Source: Metabacillus niabensis
GTDB taxonomy: Bacteria; Bacillota; Bacilli; Bacillales; Bacillaceae
Reading direction: 5' to 3'
Assembly: GCF_020524345.1 (NCBI RefSeq)
Contig: NZ_JAIVLH010000003.1
Location: 1-64,000 of the forward strand
Length of the DNA: 64,000 nt
Part shown: in pieces, positions 1-9,164 of the stretch
Position numbering within the stretch: position 1 is the stretch's first letter
How the letters are laid out: each line of letters starts with the position of its first letter
Notes under the pieces: model-generated
Seen by the model: the letters and a program-made list of their open reading frames with translations, nothing else
The model's database searches: none
Told to the model about the DNA's origin: nothing
Position numbers and translations under genes: made by a program

Positions 1-64
1 CAAGTTGTCCTTCTTGATATTCTTTCACTACCATAAGCTTAAATTTTTCATCATATCTAGACAT
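1..64 (-). CDS. IS3-family transposase OrfA, N-terminal fragment (cut by window edge)
   Basis: The minus strand from an ATG at 64-62 reads MSRYDEKFKLMVVKEYQEG and stays open to the window edge. This is the typical start of the helix-turn-helix OrfA protein of IS3-family (IS150-like) insertion sequences, which binds the element ends and is normally fused to the DDE-integrase OrfB by frameshifting. An IS-type terminal repeat lies directly upstream (73-119), which supports the call. Only about 21 codons are visible, so whether the element is intact cannot be judged here. Its orientation is the same as that of the sugar operon that ends just before it. Confidence 0.75.
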   Translation of the reverse strand, partial: MSRYDEKFKLMVVKEYQEGQL

Positions 65-72
65 TAATAAAA

Positions 73-119
73 CACCCCAAAAGTTAGATTCTTTACTCTA
101 ACTTTTGGGGTGCAGTTCA
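73..119 (-). mobile_element. IS3-family left end with terminal repeat and terminator-like hairpin
   Basis: Read on the minus strand the element starts at 119 with TGAACTGCACCCCAAAAG, a terminal sequence type common in IS3-family elements (family knowledge). The outer repeat is followed by its own inverted copy, making a perfect 16-bp stem (73-88 with 97-112) and an 8-base loop. On the minus strand this stem is followed by TTTTATTA and then the transposase ATG. It can therefore act as an intrinsic terminator that keeps transcription from the upstream sugar operon out of the transposase. The other end of the element lies outside the window, so target duplication cannot be checked. Confidence 0.7.
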
Positions 120-151
120 AATAGAGGGGGGTTTATGATATTTATCAATAC

Positions 152-1150
152 TTATTCTCCTGAAGGTTTGGTGATAGGAGTATATGCAGCTAAAGGTATC
201 CCCAAATTTGGCGTCCCATCTTGATTCCAGTGAAATTTTTGGATCCTTGGATTACGAAGCTTCCCATTCCTATGGTCTCCTTCAGCCTCTGAAAAAGAAA
301 ATGCGTGATACAGAATCCAATCCTCAGTTCCATCCGGAGATTGAGTAAAGCTATTATGTCCCGGTGAAAACACCCGATTTTTTATATTCTTTGAAAAAAC
401 AGGTTGAGGATACTTACCCCAAGAAGTTGGGTCCATTACATCATCTGATTCATTAGCAGATAACATTCCTAAACAATAATCATCCGACCATGTAGCGCTT
501 GCTGAAAAGATTAAAAATAGCCTCCCATTCCTTTTCAAAAAGATTGGCCCTTCATTAATTGCCATTCCACCTTGTTTCTCCCACTCAGCTGTTGGTACAG
601 ATAGTAGAATATTTTCACCTACTAATGTCCAGGGATTTTTCATTTTTGCAATATATAAGGCTGATCCATAATCAGGAAAATATCCATAACCTGCATAAAG
701 GAAATAAAGTTGATTATGATGCTGAAGGACTGTTCCATCCAGCCCTGGAAGTTCCGTATTCACAGCACCTTTAAAACTCCATTCCCCCTCTAGCGGGTTT
801 TCAGAGGAATTTTCTAACACATAAATTCGTCGTGTGTCATCTCCTTGCCCGTCATTAGCAGTAAAATAGATAAACCATTTATTATGTATAAAGTGGATTT
901 CCGGCGCCCAAATATTTTTACTGTATGGCCCTTCTGCAGGAGGCACCCAAATGATCTTCTTTTCAGCAGTTGATATCCCTGTAATCGTTGTACTCTTCCA
1001 AAGGGCTATATGAGTACGAGTCGTAGCTGTAAAATAGTAGTTCCCATCAAAATGTTTACATATATATGGATCAGGCCCACTCTCAAGTAGAGGGTTCATA
1101 AACATTTCTCCTACTTCTACTTGACTTTGATTTTGTTTATTTTTTTCCAA
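152..1150 (-). CDS. Cytoplasmic GH43-family glycoside hydrolase (probable arabinofuranosidase/xylosidase type)
   Basis: A five-bladed beta-propeller GH43 enzyme, about the size of a single-domain member. Counting from the ATG at 1168, the three family catalytic positions are visible: general base Asp33 (GPDPYI), pKa-tuning Asp144 (GLDGTV) and general acid Glu206 (NEGPIF); a WAPEIH motif sits at 87-92. There is no signal peptide, so it should act on imported arabino- or xylo-oligosaccharides. A GGAGG at 1162-1158 lies inside the longer reading frame, 7 bases before a TTG at 1150, so I place the start at that TTG and not at the ATG at 1168. It is the last gene of the operon and lies 33 bases before the insertion sequence. 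The exact substrate cannot be read from sequence. Confidence 0.88.
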   Translation of the reverse strand: MEKNKQNQSQVEVGEMFMNPLLESGPDPYICKHFDGNYYFTATTRTHIALWKSTTITGISTAEKKIIWVPPAEGPYSKNIWAPEIHFIHNKWFIYFTANDGQGDDTRRIYVLENSSENPLEGEWSFKGAVNTELPGLDGTVLQHHNQLYFLYAGYGYFPDYGSALYIAKMKNPWTLVGENILLSVPTAEWEKQGGMAINEGPIFLKRNGRLFLIFSASATWSDDYCLGMLSANESDDVMDPTSWGKYPQPVFSKNIKNRVFSPGHNSFTQSPDGTEDWILYHAFSFSEAEGDHRNGKLRNPRIQKFHWNQDGTPNLGIPLAAYTPITKPSGE

Positions 1151-1233
1151 CGTATATCCTCCATTCATCGTTCATGACATATCCAAAATAAACGGGTAGG
1201 TATCTTTATTTTCTTGTACCTACCCATTTCCAC

Positions 1234-4200
1234 TTATTTTTCTTCTATTTTTCTTATAAGTCTTAGAGCATCTCCCTCAAGTTCTTGTTTGATAGCTTCA
1301 GATAGTTTCTTTTCTTTTTCTAGAGAATCTCTAAAATCATTTAGATGCTTGATTGATTTAGCAATTTTCCCTTTGTCTAAATGATGCTTTGATTGGTCTA
1401 ATTTATTTATAATTTTTTTATATGCACTATGAACAATCTCACCAGATTCTTTCATTCTATCCAGATCATTTTTAAGGGATGAATGGGTCGCTTCTAGTGG
1501 TTTTACCACAAAATTATCAAACGTTGTCTGATTATAATTTGATCGCAGTCCTACTTTTCCTTGCGTAAACGCCGTGCTGCTGTTGTCTGTATAATCTATT
1601 TTGGGCACATTCATATCTCCAACATAAATCTTTATATTTGTGCCTTTAGCGACAACTTTCACATGATGCCATGTATTCAATGGCTCATTTAGTTCAGCAC
1701 CTTTTAAGTATTCCCAGTTATAATTAAACTTCCCTAAATGAATTCCAGCTTTATTTATATAAGCTATATAACCTTGCATAAAATCAGGATTATTTTGCCC
1801 AAGTTCAATACCGTTTGCCGGATTATTCACTCTGAAAAGTAAACCACCGTCTCCTGTTCCAGCTCGGATATTAAGATCCGCTTCGACTGTATAATCCTTC
1901 CACCTACTGTCTCCTATGACAGATTTCGCAAAGGTACCTGGTGATGTGCTATACTCACCTTCAATAGCTAGTGGTTCTTGACCGTCACCAACTGAGAATT
2001 GGATGCTTCTAAAGTCAAATTCCCCTTTTACCATTTCCACCTTGATGGTATGCTTTCCAGCCGGTAATGAAACATTTTCTTTAATAATACTTTCCCAGTT
2101 ATCCCATCCTCCAGTTTTTGGAATACTTATAACACCTGTTAAATCAACAGTATCATCTAGCCAAAGCCTTATTTGACTTCCTTCTATATCAGTTGCCACT
2201 CTAATAGCCAGTTCATAATCATCCGCTTTGCTTATGTCGACATTATATTTTAGCCATTCTCCAGCCTGGTTCCAGCCTACATTATATCCACCTTCCGGAT
2301 TAATACGGATATCGACTGCATCTCTCCTATATTTCCCCCCAATATTATCAGGAGAATTGTCGTGATATCCAACTCCTTCACCACCAGTCATATAATCCGC
2401 TGCCATTATTTTTCCCGGAAGCTCCTTTTGATGATCAAATCTATGAAATAGTAGTCTGGAAATATCAAATTCTCCATTTAAGACTTCAAGCTTTAACGTA
2501 TGCTTTCCAGCTGGTAAAGAAAGATCCTGTAGTGAAATGTTTTCCCACCTATTTAAATCCCCTGTATTAGGTATATCGATTTCTCCTGTTAGATCAATGT
2601 CATCATCTAACAGAAGCCTTACTTTCCCTCCAGATTTAGTAGAGGCGGCAATAATATCTAATCCATAACTTCCTTCTTCTTCAATATCGATATTATAGGC
2701 TAGCCATTCTCCTGTTTGGTTGGAGGTAACAGCATAACCACCTTCCGGATTTGATCGTATATCGACAGAATCCTTCCGATATTGTTCTCCACTATTCTCT
2801 AAGGTATTATCATGATATCCAACACCTTCGCCGCCAAGATTGTAATCTTCCGCCTCAATAATACCAGGGATTTGCTTATGGATATCAAATGATGTAAAGT
2901 CAATGCTCGTGAAATCAAATTCTCCTTCTACGATCTCAACCTTTAACGTGTGCTCTCCCTCAGGTAATGTGACGCCTTCTTTTATGACAGGCTGCCAATT
3001 ATTCCAATCCCCGGTGTTAGGAACATCCAACACACCAGTTAAATCTATCTCATCATCAAGCCAAATTCTCACTTTTGCTGATTGAAATGTTGTTGCCGCA
3101 TTTAATTGAAGATTATATAAACCCGATTCTTTAATGGATACATTGTATTTAAACCATTCACCAGTTTGATTCCATCCTACTGCAGTACCTCCTTTTGGGT
3201 TATCACGTATATCTACAGAATCTCCTCTTAATACCCCGCCGATATTTTCCGCTGTTGTTTCGTGATAAGCGATTCCTTCACCGCCAGTAATATAATAAGC
3301 AGCACCTATTGACCCCGGTATTGGTTTGTACGCATCAAATACGCTTAGTTTATTTGTATTTACTGTCCAAAACCCTTCTATTTCCTCCCAGCCCTCGCTT
3401 GTTCCATCATTGAAGTTTGACGATATTTTCGTAACTTCCTTACTTTCATGAAAATCAAGTGTCGATAGATCAAAGCTTCCATTTTCTGCAATGACTTTTA
3501 ATGTATGTTTTCCTTTTGGTAATTTTATCTCCTCAATCGAAAGAGTTTTCCACTTATCTGTTTGAGGGATATTGATGCTTGGAGTCAATTCCGTCGAATT
3601 GTCTAATACTACTTTTATTTGTGCATCTTTACTTGAGTCAGTGATTCTTAAATCCAGATTATAAGAACCCTCTTCTGCAATAGTTACGTTATAATTCAAC
3701 CATTCTCCTTTTTTATTCAAACTTACATAATATCCACCATCGGAATTCCCTTTAAAATCTACCGTATCTTTTCTATATTTATCACTAGTATTCTCAGTCG
3801 TTGTGTCATGGTAGCCTTTTCCTTCTCCTCCTGAATTATAGTGCACCGCTTCTATGCTCCCTGGTACAGGTTTATATGCATCAAATACAGAGCTTCCGTT
3901 TACCTTATTACTAAAGGCAGTAAACCCGAAAGCAGCATGAACATCATTCGTCATGTATCCAATCTTTCCACCATCCAGTTTTTTTATGTGTCGGGTTTGC
4001 TTTTGCATACCATCTACAAAGATCTTAAAGGTTGATGCAGCTTTTTCGATTCGTATTTGATGAAGTTTAGTATAATCGTAACCATTAGGTAAATCTGTTG
4101 CTTCCCATTTTTGTTCAACACCGTTTACGATGAAGAACGTTTCTAATTGATTTTTATTAGGATTTAATACTGCTAATCCATAGTTTTTTTCATCCTTATA

Positions 4201-5352
4201 GGAGAAAACAGCACCAAAACGTGGATCACTACTGGATCCTTGTTCAATTATTTTCATATTAAATTCTGCGGTGTAGTCTGAGGATGTCCCAGCCTTTGTC
4301 AGTTGTTTAAACACTTTCGCACTACCCGTTTTTGTTTGCTGAAGCCACCCGGACATACCTGAGTTAACATTCCAGCTTCCTCCATTTACATTTTCCCAGT
4401 TCTTACTATGTGAGGATTGAGTGAACCGCTCACTAAAATCAGGTAAATCCGGGTTAGGCTGTTCGGTTGTAGTTGGACCAAGAACAAGCATTTTATCTCC
4501 ATTCCAAGCAATTCGGTCGAGGTTCATATAGCGACCTGGATTTGCATGACTATGATAAACCATATAATCGGAATCAAGATCTGGTCCGCGAACAACAGAA
4601 TTATGTCCTACACCTGCATTTACTCCTTCTGCATTTAGTAAGATCGGGTTTTGTTCCAACTTAGGTGCGAAATCAGCTATCGGGGAGTCGCTCGATGCAT
4701 AATCAACACGGTAAGCTTTATTCCAAACGTGATTTCCTGTGTACGTCATGTAATATTTGTTATTTCTTTTTATAATCGTTGGTCCCTCTGTCCAACCATT
4801 CATTTCTGCACCAGTGTGTGAAACTTCTCCAAATGTATATGGATCAGACATTGGCCGTGCATCAATTCTTTGGTCACCGGTACTATAGAAATACCATTTC
4901 CCATCATCGTCTATAAACACATGTCCATCAATTCCCATACCGAGGTTTTCTGTTTGCTTTTTGAAAGGCCCTAAAGGATTTGAACTTTTATATACATAAT
5001 GTCCATTACCTCCAGGTGATGTGTACATATAAAAACTACCATTCCAATAGACAACCTCAGGTGCATAGGCAGCCTTTGTTGTGGGTTCCTCCGTCACTAA
5101 TCCACCGTACTCCCAATTCACCAAATCTTCTGACTTCCAGACTTTTACTCCACTCTTATCATCAACCGTACTGACATAAAGATAATAAATACCGTTATGT
5201 TTTAAAATATAAGGATCTCCTTCTCCATAAAACACTCCTGTATCCCATTCCCAAGAATTCGGTAACGTAAAAGGGTTACTGAAAGCAAAGGTTGCTAGCG
5301 GGAGAGACAGTATAAAACTAACCAAAATTGCCATTGTCATCATCTTTTTCAG
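1234..5352 (-). CDS. Secreted multidomain GH43 glycosidase with laminin-G-like, four CBM6 and FIMAH domains
   Basis: A very large secreted enzyme. Counting from the ATG at 5343: hydrophobic signal peptide 1-20; GH43 propeller about 30-300 with catalytic Asp43 (EGDPYI), Asp139 (GIDGHV) and Glu186 (WTEGPT); laminin-G-like jelly roll about 305-485; CBM6 repeats starting near 486, 667, 818 and 964, each with a GEW..YN motif; laminin-G-like sequence about 1120-1275; and a helical C-terminus (1281-1369) that fits the FIMAH domain of secreted Bacillus and Paenibacillus enzymes. A piece resembling the start of a laminin-G-like domain (640-665) sits before the second CBM6, as if that domain were split. 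The GGAGG at 5365-5361 is 8 bases before an in-frame CTG at 5352, which would restore a Lys-Lys n-region; I take that as the start. Likely acts on arabinan or arabinoxylan outside the cell. Confidence 0.88.
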   Translation of the reverse strand: MKKMMTMAILVSFILSLPLATFAFSNPFTLPNSWEWDTGVFYGEGDPYILKHNGIYYLYVSTVDDKSGVKVWKSEDLVNWEYGGLVTEEPTTKAAYAPEVVYWNGSFYMYTSPGGNGHYVYKSSNPLGPFKKQTENLGMGIDGHVFIDDDGKWYFYSTGDQRIDARPMSDPYTFGEVSHTGAEMNGWTEGPTIIKRNNKYYMTYTGNHVWNKAYRVDYASSDSPIADFAPKLEQNPILLNAEGVNAGVGHNSVVRGPDLDSDYMVYHSHANPGRYMNLDRIAWNGDKMLVLGPTTTEQPNPDLPDFSERFTQSSHSKNWENVNGGSWNVNSGMSGWLQQTKTGSAKVFKQLTKAGTSSDYTAEFNMKIIEQGSSSDPRFGAVFSYKDEKNYGLAVLNPNKNQLETFFIVNGVEQKWEATDLPNGYDYTKLHQIRIEKAASTFKIFVDGMQKQTRHIKKLDGGKIGYMTNDVHAAFGFTAFSNKVNGSSVFDAYKPVPGSIEAVHYNSGGEGKGYHDTTTENTSDKYRKDTVDFKGNSDGGYYVSLNKKGEWLNYNVTIAEEGSYNLDLRITDSSKDAQIKVVLDNSTELTPSINIPQTDKWKTLSIEEIKLPKGKHTLKVIAENGSFDLSTLDFHESKEVTKISSNFNDGTSEGWEEIEGFWTVNTNKLSVFDAYKPIPGSIGAAYYITGGEGIAYHETTAENIGGVLRGDSVDIRDNPKGGTAVGWNQTGEWFKYNVSIKESGLYNLQLNAATTFQSAKVRIWLDDEIDLTGVLDVPNTGDWNNWQPVIKEGVTLPEGEHTLKVEIVEGEFDFTSIDFTSFDIHKQIPGIIEAEDYNLGGEGVGYHDNTLENSGEQYRKDSVDIRSNPEGGYAVTSNQTGEWLAYNIDIEEEGSYGLDIIAASTKSGGKVRLLLDDDIDLTGEIDIPNTGDLNRWENISLQDLSLPAGKHTLKLEVLNGEFDISRLLFHRFDHQKELPGKIMAADYMTGGEGVGYHDNSPDNIGGKYRRDAVDIRINPEGGYNVGWNQAGEWLKYNVDISKADDYELAIRVATDIEGSQIRLWLDDTVDLTGVISIPKTGGWDNWESIIKENVSLPAGKHTIKVEMVKGEFDFRSIQFSVGDGQEPLAIEGEYSTSPGTFAKSVIGDSRWKDYTVEADLNIRAGTGDGGLLFRVNNPANGIELGQNNPDFMQGYIAYINKAGIHLGKFNYNWEYLKGAELNEPLNTWHHVKVVAKGTNIKIYVGDMNVPKIDYTDNSSTAFTQGKVGLRSNYNQTTFDNFVVKPLEATHSSLKNDLDRMKESGEIVHSAYKKIINKLDQSKHHLDKGKIAKSIKHLNDFRDSLEKEKKLSEAIKQELEGDALRLIRKIEEK

Positions 5353-5476
5353 GAAAATCTCCTCCTATTATTAGATTTTTTAAAAGTACAAAGACTACTA
5401 GCTAATACTCTATTACTCAATAAATTCCAAAGGAAAAACCAAAGGAAAAGAAGTTGGTCTTTCCTTTGGTTTTATC

Positions 5477-5896
5477 TTATTGATTTTGCAAATGATACTT
5501 CTCCATCTTTACTATTGATTTGTTTTTAGCAAAAGCTAAGATTCCTCCAGATAAAAACATGAGTGATGCTAAAATGTCCATGACAAAATAAGAGGCTAAA
5601 CCTATGACAATAAACCATACCGGCTTTTTTGTTTCTGCTTTATCGTCCTTTAATCTCCTAGCTAAAAAGAAGTTTATCACCCCTAATAAAACAAATAACA
5701 TCCCAAACGAGACCGAAAAGATATATAAACTTCCAAATATCGATTGTACTGCTTCCAGCTTTGCGAAGGTATCAAAAGAAGAGTTCAGCCCTTCATTTTT
5801 GATAAATGAAGCATAGACAAAAATGGTTAAGAGTCCTGTAGTCATTTGCCAAATGGATCCGATAATGATTAATCTTCTCTCGAGTTTTCTATTCAA
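5477..5896 (-). CDS. Small four-helix membrane protein of unknown function
   Basis: A 139-residue protein with four predicted membrane helices (about 9-29, 50-75, 92-108, 109-125), short charged loops and a basic C-terminal tail. It lies between the second permease gene (20 bases upstream) and the secreted GH43 gene, so it is almost certainly part of the operon. It starts with TTG at 5896; AGGAGG ends 7 bases upstream and no ATG fits. I do not recognise the family. By position it could assist the importer or handle envelope effects of the secreted glycosidase, but nothing in the sequence proves either. Confidence 0.7.
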   Translation of the reverse strand: MNRKLERRLIIIGSIWQMTTGLLTIFVYASFIKNEGLNSSFDTFAKLEAVQSIFGSLYIFSVSFGMLFVLLGVINFFLARRLKDDKAETKKPVWFIVIGLASYFVMDILASLMFLSGGILAFAKNKSIVKMEKYHLQNQ

Positions 5897-5916
5897 TGTG
5901 AAACCTCCTTTTGTTT

Positions 5917-6753
5917 CTACCCTTTAACACCTGATGACAAGGAAAGCGATTCCATAAAATATTTTTGTGTGAATAAATATAGAATAAATGTTGGAACGAT
6001 CGCAATTAGCGCACCTGTTAAAGCATGAGCTATATCAAGTGCATACATCCCCTGAAGTAATTGCAGCCCTGGTGTAATTGGCATTTTTTCTATATCATTA
6101 AACACGATCGACGGCCATAAGAAGTCATTCCATGAACCTGTAAAAGTAAACAACGCAACAACCGTTAAAACCGGTCTTATTAACGGTAATATTAACTTAG
6201 TGAAAATTTGAAATTCAGAAGCACCGTCCACTCTGGCAGACTCATCAAAGTCCTTAGGAATTCCCTGCATAAATTGTCTCACTAAAAAGATATTAAATAC
6301 TCCGGCAGCCCCTGGAACAATGGCTGCAAAATAGCTATTAACCCATCCTAATGTATCAATGATTTTATATAGTGGGATAAGGTTTACAACAGCAGGGAAC
6401 ATCATCGTTGCCATTAAAAAAACAAAGATGGCATCTCTTCCCTTAAATTTCATCCTTGAATAACCATAACCGGCTAATGAAACAATCACTAGTACTAATA
6501 CTGTTTGAGATACCGATATAATCAGCGAGTTCATAAACCACTTAGCAACAGGGGCACTTGTGTTTTCAAACAGAACATCCTGATAGTTACCAATCACCCA
6601 ATTTATTGGCAGGATGGTAAATGGATTTGATTGAATATCCGATTCATTTTTGAATGTAGTTAAAAATGTGTAAAGTAATGGAACAAGCCATATAAACGCC
6701 ATGAATAATAAAAAGATGAATGAAATCATTTTCGATACTGATATTTTCTTCAA
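5917..6753 (-). CDS. Carbohydrate ABC transporter permease (MalG/AraQ type)
   Basis: Second inner-membrane permease of a CUT1-type sugar importer. Six membrane helices are visible, and the conserved cytoplasmic EAA loop that contacts the ATPase reads DESARVDGAS followed by a hydrophobic LPLIRPV stretch. Length (about 278 residues) is usual for MalG-like proteins. A GGAGG at 6766-6762 lies 8 bases before a TTG at 6753, so I choose that start over a GTG that overlaps the ribosome site. The gene follows its partner permease by 12 bases. Substrate is inferred from the GH43 and GH2 neighbours: arabinose- or xylose-containing oligosaccharides. Confidence 0.9.
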   Translation of the reverse strand: MKKISVSKMISFIFLLFMAFIWLVPLLYTFLTTFKNESDIQSNPFTILPINWVIGNYQDVLFENTSAPVAKWFMNSLIISVSQTVLVLVIVSLAGYGYSRMKFKGRDAIFVFLMATMMFPAVVNLIPLYKIIDTLGWVNSYFAAIVPGAAGVFNIFLVRQFMQGIPKDFDESARVDGASEFQIFTKLILPLIRPVLTVVALFTFTGSWNDFLWPSIVFNDIEKMPITPGLQLLQGMYALDIAHALTGALIAIVPTFILYLFTQKYFMESLSLSSGVKG

Positions 6754-6765
6754 GGAAAGCACCTC

Positions 6766-7701
6766 CTAATCACGTTGTCTTAAAAAGAAGAATTGGATTG
6801 TTGATACAACCATAATACATAATCCTAAAATGACAGCCATTGCTGCCCCAATTCCGGCAATGGAAATTCCAGAACCGAATGCATTCTCTTGAATGTACAT
6901 TAATAGAACTGTCGTCGAGCTTGTTGGTCCACCTTTTGTTAACATGAGCGGCTGCCCGTAAACATTAAATTGTGCGATTGTCGTAATAACGACTGTATAA
7001 AGTATTTGAGCTCTTATGCTAGGAAGTGTAATTTTAAAGAATTTTTGAATATTATTTGCGCCATCTATTGATGCGGCTTCATATAAATCTTTTGAAATTC
7101 CATTAAGAGCAGCTTGATAGATAATCATATTTGCTCCAATTGTCCACCAAACAGTTACGATAACCAATGTAACCCAGGCGTACGGCTGGGTAGATAACCA
7201 GTTTGTATCAACATTCAAAAAATGGTTGATTGGTCCAAATGAAACACTAAATAGCATAGCAAATATGATCATGACAGCAGATACAGAAAATAAAGATGGC
7301 ATATAAAAGAGTGCTTGGAAAAACTTCATTCCTTTTGGTTTCGTATTTAGTCCAGCAGCTAAAAACAATGGAACTATAACACAAAATGGGACTGTAAATA
7401 TTACAAATTTAAATGTATTTCCCAAACCAACACGGAGTTGTTCATAGAAAGTAGAATCCTTATTAAGTAGTATTTCTGTATAGTTTGCCAGTCCTACAAA
7501 TTCAGGATCACCAATTAGATCCCAATTGGTAAAAGAAATATAAACACCATATAAGGTGGGAAATAGAAAAAATACGGCAAAAAGAATGAGATGCGGTCCA
7601 ATATATAGATAAGGTGATAGATTCAACCTTTTTTTATTTGATTTTCCTACCAGTAACGAGGACATATTTACTTCCTTATTCTCTCCAGTATTTATCATCA
7701 T
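6766..7701 (-). CDS. Carbohydrate ABC transporter permease (MalF/AraP type)
   Basis: First inner-membrane permease of the importer, 311 residues, with a basic N-terminal tail, six predicted membrane helices and an EAA loop reading YEAASIDGAN. It starts at ATG 7701, six bases after AGGAG. It lies between the binding-protein gene and the second permease, in the standard binding protein-permease-permease order of CUT1 importers. No ATPase gene is found near the operon; in Bacillus such importers commonly share the general ATPase MsmX (established for AraNPQ), so the same is likely here. Confidence 0.9.
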   Translation of the reverse strand: MMINTGENKEVNMSSLLVGKSNKKRLNLSPYLYIGPHLILFAVFFLFPTLYGVYISFTNWDLIGDPEFVGLANYTEILLNKDSTFYEQLRVGLGNTFKFVIFTVPFCVIVPLFLAAGLNTKPKGMKFFQALFYMPSLFSVSAVMIIFAMLFSVSFGPINHFLNVDTNWLSTQPYAWVTLVIVTVWWTIGANMIIYQAALNGISKDLYEAASIDGANNIQKFFKITLPSIRAQILYTVVITTIAQFNVYGQPLMLTKGGPTSSTTVLLMYIQENAFGSGISIAGIGAAMAVILGLCIMVVSTIQFFFLRQRD

Positions 7702-7799
7702 TTTAAGCTCCTATTCTTTCGTTATCGAATAGAGAGAGGACAACTCAACCAAAGGGACAAACCCTTTGGTTGAATCATTCTCAATAATTTTAGCAACGC

Positions 7800-9053
7800 T
7801 TATTTGTTTGTTGCTATTTTATCTTCAATGGCTTTTTGTGCTTTTTCCAATCCTTCATCAATATCTAATTTTCCAAACGCAGCATCTCCAACTAATTTAT
7901 CAATCTCTTCAACTACAAAGCCATTATATTTATAATCAAAGATTTTTAATGTTTTTTGTAATTCAGGATCTTCTACTAAAAATGATTGCGGCATTTCTTT
8001 GTATTCAGAATCTTCTAGTGTTTCTAATGCCGCAGGGTTTTGTCCTGCCTTTGCCCACGGAAGTGAATGTTGTCTGACATAGTCAAGGAAATCCATCATT
8101 CCTTTTGTTTTCTCTTCAGACCGATTTTCGTCTTTAAACATGACGAATTGATGAGAAGACGTCCAGTTTACAATATTATCTGGTGAAATTTGCGGGAAAT
8201 TTGTTAAGCCCCAATTTAAATTTTTCGCTTCATTTAAGCCGTTTTGCATCCAAATACCTTCAGGATAGAAGATTGCTTTACCGGATTGAAACAATTGACC
8301 TGGATCTTCTCCATCTTTGTTGGCAATTTTGTCATCAACTAACCCCTTAATTAATTCCAACGCTTCTTTCGCTTCCGGCGTATTAAGAGTTGGTGTTTCT
8401 CCATCACTAGTAATATCTCCACCTAGTTGATTGTAAATAGATAAGAAGATCGGTCGGGTCCAAGTTAAGCCGAAACCAGTAATACCGTCTTTTTTAGATA
8501 GTTCTCCAGCCTCTCGGATTTCATCAAATGTAATAACGTTATCATCAAGTGCATTTGGTGCATATTTTTCAAGTAATTCTTTATTGTAATACATAACAAA
8601 GCTGTGAACATCTAATGGAACACTATATCTGCTGCCATTAATATCTCCAATATTCCATCCTGCGGGAACATAGTTTTCTGCTTTAATTTCAGGATAATCA
8701 ACCAATAAATCATCGTATGGTGTTAACATATCATTATCAACAAATTGTTTAATTCTCTCTGCATGGACAATGGTTAAATCAGGGATACCTTTTCCGGAAT
8801 TTACTACGGTTGGGATTTTCGTATACATATCTCCTTCAGTAATAGATAGGTTTTTAACCTTGAATTCCGGATTGGTCTTATTATACTCATCCACGATTTG
8901 TTTCATATTTTCACCATCTGGACCTGTAAACGGATTCCAAAATAGAATCTCATTTTTAGATGATCCTGAACTACTGGATGAACTACTACAACCTGATAAA
9001 GCCATGGCTAACACAAAAAGTATCATGAACATTAATACCGCTTTTTTCTTCAT
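7800..9053 (-). CDS. Sugar ABC transporter substrate-binding lipoprotein
   Basis: Extracellular solute-binding protein family 1. The start is ATG 9053, six bases after GGGGGG; a longer frame to 9113 lacks a ribosome site. The product of 417 residues opens with MKKKAVL, a hydrophobic core and the lipobox LSGC with Cys22 as lipidation site, then a serine-rich linker. It would be anchored outside the membrane and hand sugars to the two permeases encoded downstream. Conserved binding-protein features include the FWNPFTGPDG start and WTRP and GIWMQNG segments. Substrate inferred as plant pentose oligosaccharides from the operon. The 98-base gap to the permease gene contains a short AACCAAAGGG/CCCTTTGGTT hairpin that could tune expression. 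Confidence 0.92.
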   Translation of the reverse strand: MKKKAVLMFMILFVLAMALSGCSSSSSSSGSSKNEILFWNPFTGPDGENMKQIVDEYNKTNPEFKVKNLSITEGDMYTKIPTVVNSGKGIPDLTIVHAERIKQFVDNDMLTPYDDLLVDYPEIKAENYVPAGWNIGDINGSRYSVPLDVHSFVMYYNKELLEKYAPNALDDNVITFDEIREAGELSKKDGITGFGLTWTRPIFLSIYNQLGGDITSDGETPTLNTPEAKEALELIKGLVDDKIANKDGEDPGQLFQSGKAIFYPEGIWMQNGLNEAKNLNWGLTNFPQISPDNIVNWTSSHQFVMFKDENRSEEKTKGMMDFLDYVRQHSLPWAKAGQNPAALETLEDSEYKEMPQSFLVEDPELQKTLKIFDYKYNGFVVEEIDKLVGDAAFGKLDIDEGLEKAQKAIEDKIATNK

Positions 9054-9164
9054 ATATTTCCCCCCTAAGTTTTGTTTTACTTTATTTAAATCCCTTGACT
9101 GAAAATAGACCAATTTCAGTCAAGGGATCTTTCACATCATTCATTTTTGATTGGAATAGATTAG

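Noticed and set aside
1963-3890. CBM6 repeats considered as a possible DNA repeat or CRISPR-like array
   Set aside because: The units are about 440-450 bases long, diverged and in frame; they are protein domain repeats. No short regularly spaced repeats with unique spacers occur in the window.
8770-9102. 110-codon plus-strand ORF over the start of a binding-protein gene
   Set aside because: Antisense to the lipoprotein signal region, no ribosome site.
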